A stretch of DNA of 13,246 nucleotides from Burkholderiales bacterium (lineage in GTDB: Bacteria > Pseudomonadota > Gammaproteobacteria > Burkholderiales > Burkholderiaceae_D), in assembly GCA_016197345.1 (NCBI GenBank), contig JACPVY010000115.1:1-13246 (forward strand), given 5' to 3'. The notes under the pieces were generated by a model. It ran no database searches and was not told the origin of the DNA. It saw only the letters and a program-made list of their open reading frames with translations. Numbering within the stretch: position 1 is the stretch's first letter; each line of letters opens with the position of its first letter. Shown here piece after piece: positions 1 to 7,070 of this stretch. The translations under genes were made by a program, and so were the position numbers.

Positions 1-53
1 AGAATCAGCCAAAAATACCAGCGTTGATAAAGTCTTTTGCCTGTCGTCGCCAT
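1..53 (-). CDS. mtgA: N-terminus of a probable monofunctional peptidoglycan transglycosylase (partial, runs off the left edge)
   Basis: Only the first 17 codons lie in the window. They start at an ATG on the minus strand (51-53) and read M-A-T-T-G-K-R-L-Y-Q-R-W-Y-F-W-L-I. This basic segment runs into aromatic and hydrophobic residues, as expected for the cytoplasmic tail and start of the signal-anchor helix of MtgA, which polymerises lipid II glycan strands at the inner membrane. An AAAGG stretch lies just upstream, but close to the start (about 2 nt). The start is 22 nt after the aroE stop, so the genes are probably co-transcribed. Identity rests mainly on the common aroE-mtgA order in Burkholderiales (established knowledge). 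The visible residues alone cannot prove it. Confidence 0.5.
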   Translation of the reverse strand, partial: MATTGKRLYQRWYFWLI

Positions 54-75
54 TGCCTTTGTCCGCTATAGCCCG

Positions 76-903
76 CTATTGACCGCTTTGTAATTCGCTG
101 CGTAATGCAGCATACACCGCATGCGTTTCCGGTTGAATCTGACGCCAAATGAAAAAAGCGCGCGCCGCTTGTTCCACTAACATACCAAGGCCATCCCGCA
201 CGCGGGCGCCGCGTTGCTGCGCGTATGCCAAAAATGGCGTCAAGTCTTTACCATAAACCATATCGTAAGCCATTGCATCAGTGGCAAACACATTTTCTGG
301 AAGTGTGGGCACTTGCGCCTGCAAACTGGCCGAGGTGGCATTGATGATCAGATCGAATTGACCCGCGATGTGATCTAAGCCGCAGGCTGCGAACGCGGTG
401 TGACCGATCGACGCTGCGAAATCGTGTTGAAATTGCGCCACCATCTGCTGCGCCGTGCTAGCGGTGCGATTGGCGACGAGTAATTGTTGCGGGCCTTGCT
501 GCAATAGCGGCAGTAAGACGCCGCGCGTCGCACCACCTGCACCGAGCACCAACACGCGGCGGCCCGCAATGGCTTGTCCGGCACGTTCAACGATATCGGT
601 GACAAGGCCAGCACCATCGGTGTTATCACCCAAAATTTTGCCATCGACCCGTGCCGCTGGCGCTAATTCATCCGCTAGCGCATGCGCCTCTAACTTGAAG
701 GGCACCGTCACATTTGCACCGCGCCCGCCTTCGGCAATAAAAGCCTGCACGCTAGCGGCAAAACCATCGAGCGGTGCTAAACGTTTTTCATAGCGTAGCG
801 TGTGGCCACATTGTTGGGCGAATATGGCATGAATACGTGGCGATTTGCTATGCGCAATCGGATTGCCAAATACCGCATATAAATCAGGTGCCGCCTGCGC
901 CAT
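76..903 (-). CDS. aroE: Shikimate dehydrogenase (NADP+), with an apparent internal deletion in the substrate-binding region
   Basis: AroE reduces 3-dehydroshikimate to shikimate with NADPH in the cytosolic shikimate pathway. Visible signatures are the SKSP substrate loop (S19, S21), ANVTVPFK with the catalytic lysine K70, GDNTDG with the catalytic aspartate D96, the dinucleotide loop GAGGATRG followed by VANRT (typical of the NADP+-preferring AroE class), INATS, and GMLVEQA near the C-terminus. The length of 275 residues is near the E. coli enzyme (272). However, the stretch between K70 and D96 is about 11 residues shorter than usual and lacks the conserved Ala-Val-Asn-Thr motif (see findings). 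Activity is therefore uncertain. The ATG overlaps the stop codon of the upstream TonB-like gene by one base (TAATG), which suggests translational coupling. Family identity is secure. Confidence 0.93.
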   Translation of the reverse strand: MAQAAPDLYAVFGNPIAHSKSPRIHAIFAQQCGHTLRYEKRLAPLDGFAASVQAFIAEGGRGANVTVPFKLEAHALADELAPAARVDGKILGDNTDGAGLVTDIVERAGQAIAGRRVLVLGAGGATRGVLLPLLQQGPQQLLVANRTASTAQQMVAQFQHDFAASIGHTAFAACGLDHIAGQFDLIINATSASLQAQVPTLPENVFATDAMAYDMVYGKDLTPFLAYAQQRGARVRDGLGMLVEQAARAFFIWRQIQPETHAVYAALRSELQSGQ

Positions 904-1814
904 TATTTGGCCTCTCGCAATTCGGTTTCGAGCTTTTCTTCGCGGGTAAATTTGAAATGTGTCACCACCACTAGCACGTCGTCGCGATCTTTTGAGCGCA
1001 TGGTGGGCGGGAAATGACCAAACGGAGCGCTGCGTTTGACAATGCGTATAGCTGCCTGGTCTAGTGCCGGAATGCCGGAACTTTGCTCAATCTTGATGCC
1101 GCCATCGCCTTCATAAATCGAGCCATCTTGAAAAATTGGAATCGACAAGAGCAACTTGCCGTATAGTTTTTTGCCATCGGCTTGCGGGAAGTTGAGCGTG
1201 CCGTATTGCTCTATCTTATGTTCAAAATCTTTTTCATAGCGCGCATAGCCTTCGGCCCGAGTATTGGGGGAAATAATCGTTTTGCGTGGCCGTTTGTTTT
1301 CGTCATTAATCCGCTTTTCAATTTCAGCAACGGTACGCGCTAACACTTTTTTGCTATCTTGCGGATCTTTGCCATCGACTGGCGTAGCGCTAGACTTATT
1401 CACATTGTCTTCTAGCGGATGGACGGCAACACTGCTGTTTTTGGCTTGGCTGAGAATTTCTTGCTGTTGTTTTTCTAGGGATTCTATGCGTTGGTTAGCG
1501 ATTTTATAGTCATCGCCGTCTTCGATTTTTCGCAAATCGGGTAGGGGGGAAGTGGCACGACCCGCATCGGCATTGCCGCCACCTTCCAAATTCGCCTGCG
1601 CAATCGCATCGGCCTTGATCGGTGCTTTGGCATGCTTCGCGTTGACCAAGATCACTTCCAAACCGGTATCGGCTGGCTTGAAGTGGAAAGAATCTGGCGC
1701 GACAAAACGGATCGCTAGCAAAATCGCATGAAAGACGACGGAAACAGCAAGCGCCGTCACCATGAAGCGGTTTTCAGGGGCGAATAGCGGGAGGGAAGAT
1801 GTGGATGGGTTCAT
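903..1814 (-). CDS. TonB-like energy transducer with a charged, coiled-coil linker
   Basis: A 303-residue inner-membrane protein anchored by one helix (about residues 17-38). The helix contains a Ser-x3-His pair (S25, H29), the pattern that TonB uses to interact with ExbB/ExbD. The periplasmic part has an LEVILVNAK strand and a QANLEGGG segment seen in Burkholderiales TonB relatives. It continues with a Gln/Lys/Glu-rich likely coiled coil (about 107-124) and a C-terminal TonB-type domain (about 195-293). It lacks the long proline-rich linker of classical TonB. No exbB, exbD or receptor gene is nearby, so the partner is unknown. I chose ATG at 1814. An in-frame TTG at 1829 would add five residues, and neither start has a clear ribosome-binding site. 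The stop overlaps the aroE start. Confidence 0.82.
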   Translation of the reverse strand: MNPSTSSLPLFAPENRFMVTALAVSVVFHAILLAIRFVAPDSFHFKPADTGLEVILVNAKHAKAPIKADAIAQANLEGGGNADAGRATSPLPDLRKIEDGDDYKIANQRIESLEKQQQEILSQAKNSSVAVHPLEDNVNKSSATPVDGKDPQDSKKVLARTVAEIEKRINDENKRPRKTIISPNTRAEGYARYEKDFEHKIEQYGTLNFPQADGKKLYGKLLLSIPIFQDGSIYEGDGGIKIEQSSGIPALDQAAIRIVKRSAPFGHFPPTMRSKDRDDVLVVVTHFKFTREEKLETELREAK

Positions 1815-1948
1815 TGCTAACTTGTTCAATATTTCACTAGTGCTAAGGTCTGCCGCATTCTACGACAAAGCGTGCAGAGAGCCAAGGTTTTGCCACGCTG
1901 GCGCTGTATTCTTCCTTATGCGGACTGTGCGGCGAAAGCGGGGTAGGG

Positions 1949-1966
1949 TGGGCAATTTGTTGCCCA
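1949..1966. repeat. Inverted repeat of the GTAGGGTGGGCA...TGCCCA type
   Basis: TGGGCAA and TTGCCCA form a perfect 7-bp stem around a TTTG loop. The left flank reads GGGGTAGGG, so the whole matches the general form of dispersed GTAGGGTGGGCA palindromes found between genes in many proteobacteria. Family membership is from memory and needs a genome search for copies. Confidence 0.5.
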
Positions 1967-2068
1967 ACGCAGTGAGTCACTTTCTGTGCACCCTAGGTTG
2001 CTCAATTCGAGCCGCTCAAAATTCAGAATTACAGCAAAATTAGTTGCTTTTTGCGATGCTTCAAATCC

Positions 2069-2089
2069 GCGGGCAAACGAGCTGCCCGC
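2069..2089. repeat. Perfect 7-bp inverted repeat GCGGGCA/TGCCCGC
   Basis: A 7-bp perfect stem encloses the 7-nt loop AACGAGC. No T-run follows on either strand, so it is not a simple intrinsic terminator. It sits in the middle of the palindrome-rich intergenic patch. Confidence 0.45.
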
Positions 2090-2170
2090 ACAACGATGCT
2101 GTCGCAGAACGGTACATATCCCCGCACGCTTGAGGCCGTTGTAATAGGGCATGGCGCGCGCAAGGCGCAT

Positions 2171-2213
2171 CCCCTCTCCCCTCGTGGGAGCGGGTTAGCG
2201 AGAGCGGGCGGGT
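2171..2213. repeat. Degenerate copy of a widespread CCCTCTCCC...GGGAGAGGG palindromic repeat
   Basis: CCCTCTCCC (2072-style arm located at 2172-2180) pairs with GGGAGCGGG (2186-2194) around the loop CTCGT with a single mismatch. It is followed by a G-rich tail up to about 2213, as in the common proteobacterial repeat in which GGGAGAGGG precedes a TTGGGGTGAGGG-like tail. It begins about 20 nt past the RNB ribonuclease stop codon and could stall transcription there. Several substitutions suggest an old copy. Confidence 0.5.
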
Positions 2214-2233
2214 GCGACTGCTCAGCCTCCCTC

Positions 2234-4306
2234 TTACGCCGCTGGTTCTCCGCCATCAACGCTCGCCCCACCATCACCCTCTACGCTAGCTTCCGTGGCA
2301 ATAGCCTCGACTTCGTTTGCATCCTCGGTCGGCGCAATCTCTTCCACCACTTCGCAGCTCTCGATATCCTCTTCCTCATCGCCCAATTCCGACGCTAAGG
2401 CATCGCCCTCCGCCTGCACTGGCACTTCGAGCAAGCGTGCCTCTACCGTCAAATCGACTTCATCCCAACCAATCAAATCAAGCTTGACCTGCACCCCGCG
2501 CGCGAGGCTAGGCATGCCCGCTAAGCGAATCACGAGCGGGATATCGACTAAGCGCAGCACTTCATCTTTCAGCACCACGGCATGCACTTGGCGCGCGTGT
2601 TCTTGCGCTAACCAACGCAAGCACCAATAGCGCTCCATCGTATTTTGGAAATCGGCGTAGGCGGCGTAGGCGGCATCAAAGGCCGAGACAATCGCAAACA
2701 AATTGGCATCGCGTGGTTTGAATGGGGCGACGAAGGGGGCCGTAACACCGGCTTCTAGGCAGGCCAGAATTTGCCATTGATTCACCAAATCGGTATAGCG
2801 GCGTAGCGGCGAGGTGCTCCACGCATATTGATCGACGCCCAAGCCTTGATGCGGCGCGGCGTGCGTCACCATCCGCACTTGCATCTTATTGCCCCAACCG
2901 CCGCCTTGGCTGCGATAAATGCCCGGCACGCCGTGGTCATGCATCAACTTACCCCACGTGCTATTGGCAAAAATCATCAATTCCGCGACGATTTTATCCA
3001 GCGGCGCACCGCGCTTTCTGCGTACCACGCTGACGATATCGTTTTCGACATAGAAATTAAAGTCGATGCGATTATTTTGCTCCGGGCGCAAACCAAATTC
3101 TTCGCGCTTTTTCATGCGGCCCGCTTCTAGCGTTTGCGCCCAACCCCACAGCAAGCACATCTCGTCTTTATGCGGATAATCACCAATGCCCGCCGCCAGC
3201 GTTTCTTCATTGACCAGATCATCTAAATCGTTATGGCGCAAATTGCTGACCATAGGCACAAGCTCCGCGCGGCTATGGGTCGAGATCACTTGCCAATCGG
3301 CCGGATTCACAATCGCATACAGCGACAGTGCAGGGCGCGTTTGCCCGGCACCCAAGGTGTAGGCTGCCACCAAGTCATCTGGCAACATGGTGATTTTGTC
3401 GCCCGGCATATACACGGTGGACATGCGACCACGGGCTATCGCATCATGCGCGTCACCTGGGCGCACACCCAAGCCCGGTGCGGCGATGTGGATACCGATT
3501 TGCAGCAGGCCATCGTCCATTTTGACGACGGAAAAAGCATCGTCAATCTCGGTCGTCGTCACATCGTCAATCGAAAAAGCGGCGACGGCAGCCAGTGGCA
3601 AGTCTGCTTTAAAGGCAGGGACAGGAATGGTAGGAAAGCCTATGCCTTTCGGGAAGTGCTCCAGCAAAAAGCGGCCATAATGCAATTCTTTCGCCGAAGC
3701 GATGCCACCCACCGCCAGCATCAAGCGCGCAGGATTGGTTTGCAATTGCTGGCATGCGGCGTCTAGCGCCTTATATTCGCTGCCGTTTTTATCTGGTTTG
3801 AATAAGAGTTGTTTGACCATCGGCGCAAATTGCGCAGGCAAACGTTGTTCGACTAATTCTTGCACCCAGCCCGCTTGGATCAAAGCTTGTTGTTTCTTTT
3901 TCTCTATGCCCGCTAGCGCGGCTTTCAGCGTGGTTTCAGGCGCGGCTTTATACATGCCACGCCCTTTTTTGTGGAAATAAATCGGCGCGCTATGCAAACG
4001 CAAAACCAAGGCTGCGCTTTCGATTGCTTTAGGCGCATGACCGAAATATTCTTCGCCTAGCGCGCTGAAATTAAATTCCTCTTGACCCGCCACTTCCCAC
4101 AAAAAATCGAGGTCGATTTCTTGCGCCATTGCTTGTGCCTGCGCTAATAATTCAGCGGGTTCCGGGCTGGCATATTGCAGCAAGACGTCTTTCGCTTTGA
4201 CCTTGCTGCGCTTGCCGCTAGCCATCTCGACTTGAAACGATTCTCCTGCCTGCGACAAAATTGTGCCGACTTTCCAATCACCGGATTCTTCAAAAAATAC
4301 ATTCAT
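2234..4306 (-). CDS. RNase II/R-family (RNB domain) 3'-5' exoribonuclease with an acidic C-terminal tail
   Basis: A 690-residue processive RNA-degrading hydrolase. The RNB catalytic core spans roughly residues 235-565. Signatures are FSIDDVTTTEIDDAF (244-258, metal-binding carboxylates D247, E253, D255, D256), GIHIAAP, QTRPALS, the AELMIFAN helix and SPLRRYTDLVNQ (499-510), which carries the RNA-binding arginine region. The N-terminal 45 residues look like a small beta-barrel rather than a standard cold-shock domain. Residues 635-690 are very rich in Glu, Asp and Ala, probably disordered, and replace a basic tail. In E. coli RNase II the second metal carboxylate is Asp207. Here that position is Glu253. 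The start ATG follows ubiC by 69 nt, with a small hairpin in between and a weak ribosome-binding site. The gene could be called rnb or vacB, and I leave the symbol open. Confidence 0.88.
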   Translation of the reverse strand: MNVFFEESGDWKVGTILSQAGESFQVEMASGKRSKVKAKDVLLQYASPEPAELLAQAQAMAQEIDLDFLWEVAGQEEFNFSALGEEYFGHAPKAIESAALVLRLHSAPIYFHKKGRGMYKAAPETTLKAALAGIEKKKQQALIQAGWVQELVEQRLPAQFAPMVKQLLFKPDKNGSEYKALDAACQQLQTNPARLMLAVGGIASAKELHYGRFLLEHFPKGIGFPTIPVPAFKADLPLAAVAAFSIDDVTTTEIDDAFSVVKMDDGLLQIGIHIAAPGLGVRPGDAHDAIARGRMSTVYMPGDKITMLPDDLVAAYTLGAGQTRPALSLYAIVNPADWQVISTHSRAELVPMVSNLRHNDLDDLVNEETLAAGIGDYPHKDEMCLLWGWAQTLEAGRMKKREEFGLRPEQNNRIDFNFYVENDIVSVVRRKRGAPLDKIVAELMIFANSTWGKLMHDHGVPGIYRSQGGGWGNKMQVRMVTHAAPHQGLGVDQYAWSTSPLRRYTDLVNQWQILACLEAGVTAPFVAPFKPRDANLFAIVSAFDAAYAAYADFQNTMERYWCLRWLAQEHARQVHAVVLKDEVLRLVDIPLVIRLAGMPSLARGVQVKLDLIGWDEVDLTVEARLLEVPVQAEGDALASELGDEEEDIESCEVVEEIAPTEDANEVEAIATEASVEGDGGASVDGGEPAA

Positions 4307-4315
4307 GTTTATTGG

Positions 4316-4330
4316 GCGCTTATGCAGCGC
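4316..4330. other. Small hairpin in the leader of the RNB ribonuclease gene
   Basis: GCGCT and AGCGC form a perfect 5-bp stem with a 5-nt loop, 10-24 nt upstream of the ribonuclease ATG. In the mRNA a run of six U precedes it. It lies where the ribosome-binding site should be, so it might modulate initiation, but a stem this short can occur by chance. Confidence 0.25.
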
Positions 4331-4375
4331 AAAAAATTGTAAGGCTGAGCGAGTAAAGGCGGGATCAAACCGGAG

Positions 4376-4957
4376 TCAACCCGCAATGGCAGGCGGCGCT
4401 AGCTCGCTAATCCATGGCAAAAATACTTCGGTGACTAATAATAAGCCCTGTTTGCGGCGGTATAGGCAGCGTCGTGCAAATAATTCCAGTGTGACAGGTG
4501 GCGCGATGCCATTGCGCTGCAAAGCCAGCAAGGCGCGTTGAAACAAGGGGTGAGGCGGGGTTAAGCGCGCAAAATGGAGTTTGCCCCGTTGCACCAGCGG
4601 ATCACCAAAGAGCGTGGTACCAAGTGAGCGCTCACCCAGTGCGCTAAACAGCGGCCAATCATTCGCAGTCGCCGCGAGTGGCACCACCGTATGCGCAAAC
4701 ACCATCGGCATTTGATCGCAATACAGCAACACTTCGCGCTCCCACGTTTGCTGCGGATACGCTAAGCCCAAGACGCCCGCTTCATCGCGTAAGCAGCGCG
4801 CATGTTGCTGGTGCAAGCGCTTGACGCGAAATTGCTGGCAACGCGCACGTAGCTTCAGCGTGAGCGACCCCTTATCCGCCAGCCAATGCCGCATCACTTG
4901 CGGCGTGCCGCAGCCTTGGGTATGCGCATACCAGCGCGCGAGACTCAGTTGACTCAC
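4376..4957 (-). CDS. ubiC: Chorismate--pyruvate lyase (ubiquinone biosynthesis)
   Basis: UbiC converts chorismate to 4-hydroxybenzoate and pyruvate in the cytosol, the first committed step of ubiquinone synthesis. Visible family features are WLADKGSLTLKLRA near the N-terminus, WEREVLLYCD (R74, matching the substrate-binding Arg76 of E. coli), VFAHTVVP, the SLGTTLFGDP turn (L112 near the position of Leu114), and GLLLVTEVFLP (E177, matching Glu155). At 193 residues it is longer than the E. coli protein (165), mainly through an N-terminal extension. The start is GTG and overlaps the yqiA stop as GTGA, so translation is likely coupled. It is the last gene of the tight mpl-yqiA-ubiC set. No ubiA is in the window. 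Confidence 0.9.
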   Translation of the reverse strand: MSQLSLARWYAHTQGCGTPQVMRHWLADKGSLTLKLRARCQQFRVKRLHQQHARCLRDEAGVLGLAYPQQTWEREVLLYCDQMPMVFAHTVVPLAATANDWPLFSALGERSLGTTLFGDPLVQRGKLHFARLTPPHPLFQRALLALQRNGIAPPVTLELFARRCLYRRKQGLLLVTEVFLPWISELAPPAIAG

Positions 4958-5568
4958 TGCTGCTTATCCAATTGCTGACCTAGCTGCGCGCTAGCGTGGC
5001 CAGCGAAGGCCAGCACTTCATCCATGTACTGCGCGAAATCAGAAATCCCATGATCGCTACCATTGATGATGCGATTACGCGCGCGCGGATAGTGCGCCAG
5101 CATTTCTTGCCAATCCAGCACTTCATCCCCCGTTGCCGCGAGCAAGAAATAGCGTTCCGGGCGCGTGATTTCTTCAACCTGTAGCGCCTCAAGTTCGCCT
5201 ACATATTCCGGCAAAAATTCAAATGGTTGATCAGAATGGTAAAAGGTAGTGGTGCCGACTTGGCTCGCCAGATCGCGCGCCGCCCGCACCGCTGGGTTGA
5301 GTAGCGCCGCGCGGCAGCCAAATTCTTCTGCTAGCGCGGTGGCATAAAAGCCGCCGAGCGATGAACCGATGATGCATAGTTCGCGCTCAATATCCACGCC
5401 ACAACCGCGGATTAAGTCGCGTGCTAAGTTGATTGCTGCGCGAGGGGACGCCGGGAGTTGTGGGCACAGCCAAGCGGCTTGTTGACCCGTAGCGGCCATG
5501 CGTTCAGCGAGTAAGCGTGCTTTGAACGAAGCTGGCGCCGAACGAAAACCATGCAAATAGAGAATCAT
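4954..5568 (-). CDS. yqiA: YqiA-type alpha/beta-hydrolase (esterase)
   Basis: A 204-residue cytosolic serine hydrolase of the YqiA family. E. coli YqiA has esterase activity, but its physiological substrate is unknown. The protein opens with MILYLHGFRSAP, the usual family start. The nucleophile is S70 in GSSLGG, the likely acid is D148 or D152 in GDEVLDW, and the histidine is H173 in GSDHGISDF. The same frame stays open upstream to 5661, but those 31 extra codons overlap mpl and look like mpl read in the wrong frame. The ATG at 5568 overlaps the mpl stop by one base (TGATG), which decides the start. The 3' end overlaps ubiC by four bases. Confidence 0.93.
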   Translation of the reverse strand: MILYLHGFRSAPASFKARLLAERMAATGQQAAWLCPQLPASPRAAINLARDLIRGCGVDIERELCIIGSSLGGFYATALAEEFGCRAALLNPAVRAARDLASQVGTTTFYHSDQPFEFLPEYVGELEALQVEEITRPERYFLLAATGDEVLDWQEMLAHYPRARNRIINGSDHGISDFAQYMDEVLAFAGHASAQLGQQLDKQQ

Positions 5569-6962
5569 CAGGCCAGCCCATCCAGAATTTTTTGATGTAC
5601 GCCACCAAAGCCGCCATTGCTCATCACTAGCACTTGGTCGCCGCTTTCGGCTGTAGCACACACTGCTGCGACCAGCGCCGATAAATCATCAAAACTCTGC
5701 GCGCTGTCTCCCAGTGGTGCTAGCGTTTCCGCTAAATTCCAGCCTAGCGCATCTTTGCCACTTTTCGCGCCATAGGCAAACACCAAATCAGCCTCGACTA
5801 AGCTGCCGGGCAAGGCTTGTTTGACTGCGCCTAATTTCATCGTATTGGAACGCGGTTCGAGTACCGCTAGAATGCGGCCCGCTTCATTCTTGGCGCGCAT
5901 TTGCTGGCGCAGACCAGCGAGGGTGGTGCTAATCGCGGTTGGGTGGTGCGCAAAATCATCGAGCACAGTGACACCCTTGACGCAGCCACGCACTTCCATC
6001 CGGCGTTTGACGTTTTCAAAACGGCTTAGCGCAGCGATAGCATGCACTGGCGTGACGCCAACATGGCGCGCGGCGGCAATCGCAGCCAGCGCATTATTGC
6101 GATTATGGGCGCCAGTCAATTTCCACTCGACCCGGCCTTGCGGCTCGCCTTTGAAATACACCTCAAAACTGCCGTCATCATCGGCCTTTAGCTGCCATTC
6201 AGCGCCATCACCGTTGAAAAACTCTGATTCACTCCAGCAACCACGCGCTAGCACGCGCTGCAAAGTCGCTTCTTGGCGATTGACGATAAGGCGACCGATG
6301 CCGGGCACGGTGCGCACTAAATGGTGGAATTGGGTTTCAATCGCTGCTAGATCGGGGAAGATGTCAGCATGATCGTATTCGAGATTATTCAAAATCGTGG
6401 TTTTCGCGCGATAGTGGACGAATTTGCTGCGCTTATCGAAAAACGCCGTATCGTATTCGTCGGCTTCGATCACAAAGAAGGGAGATTCGGCATTTTTGCC
6501 GTCTTTTACACCGCTTAAGCGAGCCGATATGCCAAAGTTTTGTGGCACGCCACCGATCAAAAAGCCGGGGGCATAGCCGCAGTCTTCTAAAATCCACGCT
6601 AGCATCGAGCTAGTCGTCGTTTTGCCATGGGTGCCGGCGACCGCTAACACCCATTTGTCGTGCAAAATATGTTCGCCTATCCACTGCGGCCCCGAAACAT
6701 ACGGCAAGCCGCGATTCAAAATCGCTTCCATCAACGGATTGCCACGCGTCACCACATTGCCAATCACAAATAAATCGGGCTGCAAATCGAGTTGTTCTGC
6801 ACCAAAACCTGAAATCAGCGCAATCCCTTGCGCTTCAAGTTGGGTGCTCATCGGTGGATACACATTGGCATCACAGCCCGTAACTTTATGCCCCGCTTGC
6901 TGTGCCAAGACGGCGAGGCCGCCCATAAACGTGCCGCAAATGCCCAGAATGTGAATATGCAT
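5568..6962 (-). CDS. mpl: UDP-N-acetylmuramate:L-alanyl-gamma-D-glutamyl-meso-diaminopimelate ligase
   Basis: Mpl attaches the recycled tripeptide released from old peptidoglycan to UDP-MurNAc, using ATP, and so feeds the cytosolic precursor pool. It is a Mur-ligase homologue of 464 residues, a normal family length. Visible features are the N-terminal Rossmann start HIHILGICGTFMGGLA, the ATP P-loop AGTHGKTTT (109-117), EADEYDTAFFDKRSKF (166-181, the Mpl-type segment), NNLEYDHADIF, TGAHNRNNALAA (283-294), DDFAHHPTAI (335-344) and the C-terminal SNGGFGGVH (448-456). It heads the mpl-yqiA-ubiC chain with overlapping stop and start codons. No strong ribosome-binding site precedes the ATG. A 5-bp inverted repeat (7002-7017) lies 40-55 nt upstream. 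Confidence 0.96.
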   Translation of the reverse strand: MHIHILGICGTFMGGLAVLAQQAGHKVTGCDANVYPPMSTQLEAQGIALISGFGAEQLDLQPDLFVIGNVVTRGNPLMEAILNRGLPYVSGPQWIGEHILHDKWVLAVAGTHGKTTTSSMLAWILEDCGYAPGFLIGGVPQNFGISARLSGVKDGKNAESPFFVIEADEYDTAFFDKRSKFVHYRAKTTILNNLEYDHADIFPDLAAIETQFHHLVRTVPGIGRLIVNRQEATLQRVLARGCWSESEFFNGDGAEWQLKADDDGSFEVYFKGEPQGRVEWKLTGAHNRNNALAAIAAARHVGVTPVHAIAALSRFENVKRRMEVRGCVKGVTVLDDFAHHPTAISTTLAGLRQQMRAKNEAGRILAVLEPRSNTMKLGAVKQALPGSLVEADLVFAYGAKSGKDALGWNLAETLAPLGDSAQSFDDLSALVAAVCATAESGDQVLVMSNGGFGGVHQKILDGLA

Positions 6963-7070
6963 GTGGATAGTGGTGAAAAATCAAGACAAGATGGGGATTT
7001 TACCGCATAGACGCGGTGCTAGCGGAAATTGCAGTGGATCAAGCGCGGCGTGCTTCCGGCCTTGATTGGC

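Larger units (their letters stand above)
1830..2233. other. 404-bp intergenic patch made mostly of palindromic elements
   Basis: This stretch separates the RNB ribonuclease gene from the tonB-like gene. Frames on both strands translate to low-complexity, cysteine- and arginine-rich peptides with no domain. One includes a phrase of the type PALANPLPRGER, which arises from reading through a widespread palindromic repeat. It contains three strong inverted repeats (1949-1966, 2069-2089, 2072-2094 relative order given in the separate entries below) and no convincing gene. The promoter for tonB-like/aroE/mtgA should lie here if that set has its own, but I see no clear -35/-10 pair. Confidence 0.6.

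Noticed and set aside
1916..2277. Short frames on both strands between the tonB-like gene and the ribonuclease
   Set aside because: The products are Arg/Cys-rich, run through palindromic repeats and include phrases typical of translated intergenic repeats. They are not genes.
2653..2670. Two tandem copies of a 9-nt unit in the ribonuclease gene
   Set aside because: It encodes the short AAYAAYA stretch in a helix. Two copies are too few to suggest a functional repeat or phase variation.
3233..3766. 177-codon open frame on the plus strand
   Set aside because: It lies wholly inside the RNB ribonuclease gene on the other strand, has a His/Gln/Arg-rich composition typical of an antisense shadow, and has no ribosome-binding site.
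5569..5661. Upstream extension of the yqiA frame by 31 codons
   Set aside because: The extension overlaps the mpl C-terminus and has no YqiA similarity. The ATG at 5568 begins the standard MILYLHGF sequence.
5821..6372. 183-codon open frame on the plus strand
   Set aside because: It is antisense to mpl, whose motifs are unambiguous across the same bases. The Ser/Arg/Pro-rich product shows no domain.
7002..7017. ACCGC/GCGGT inverted repeat upstream of mpl considered as a terminator
   Set aside because: The stem is only 5 bp and is followed by A, not T, on the minus strand. It may be chance.
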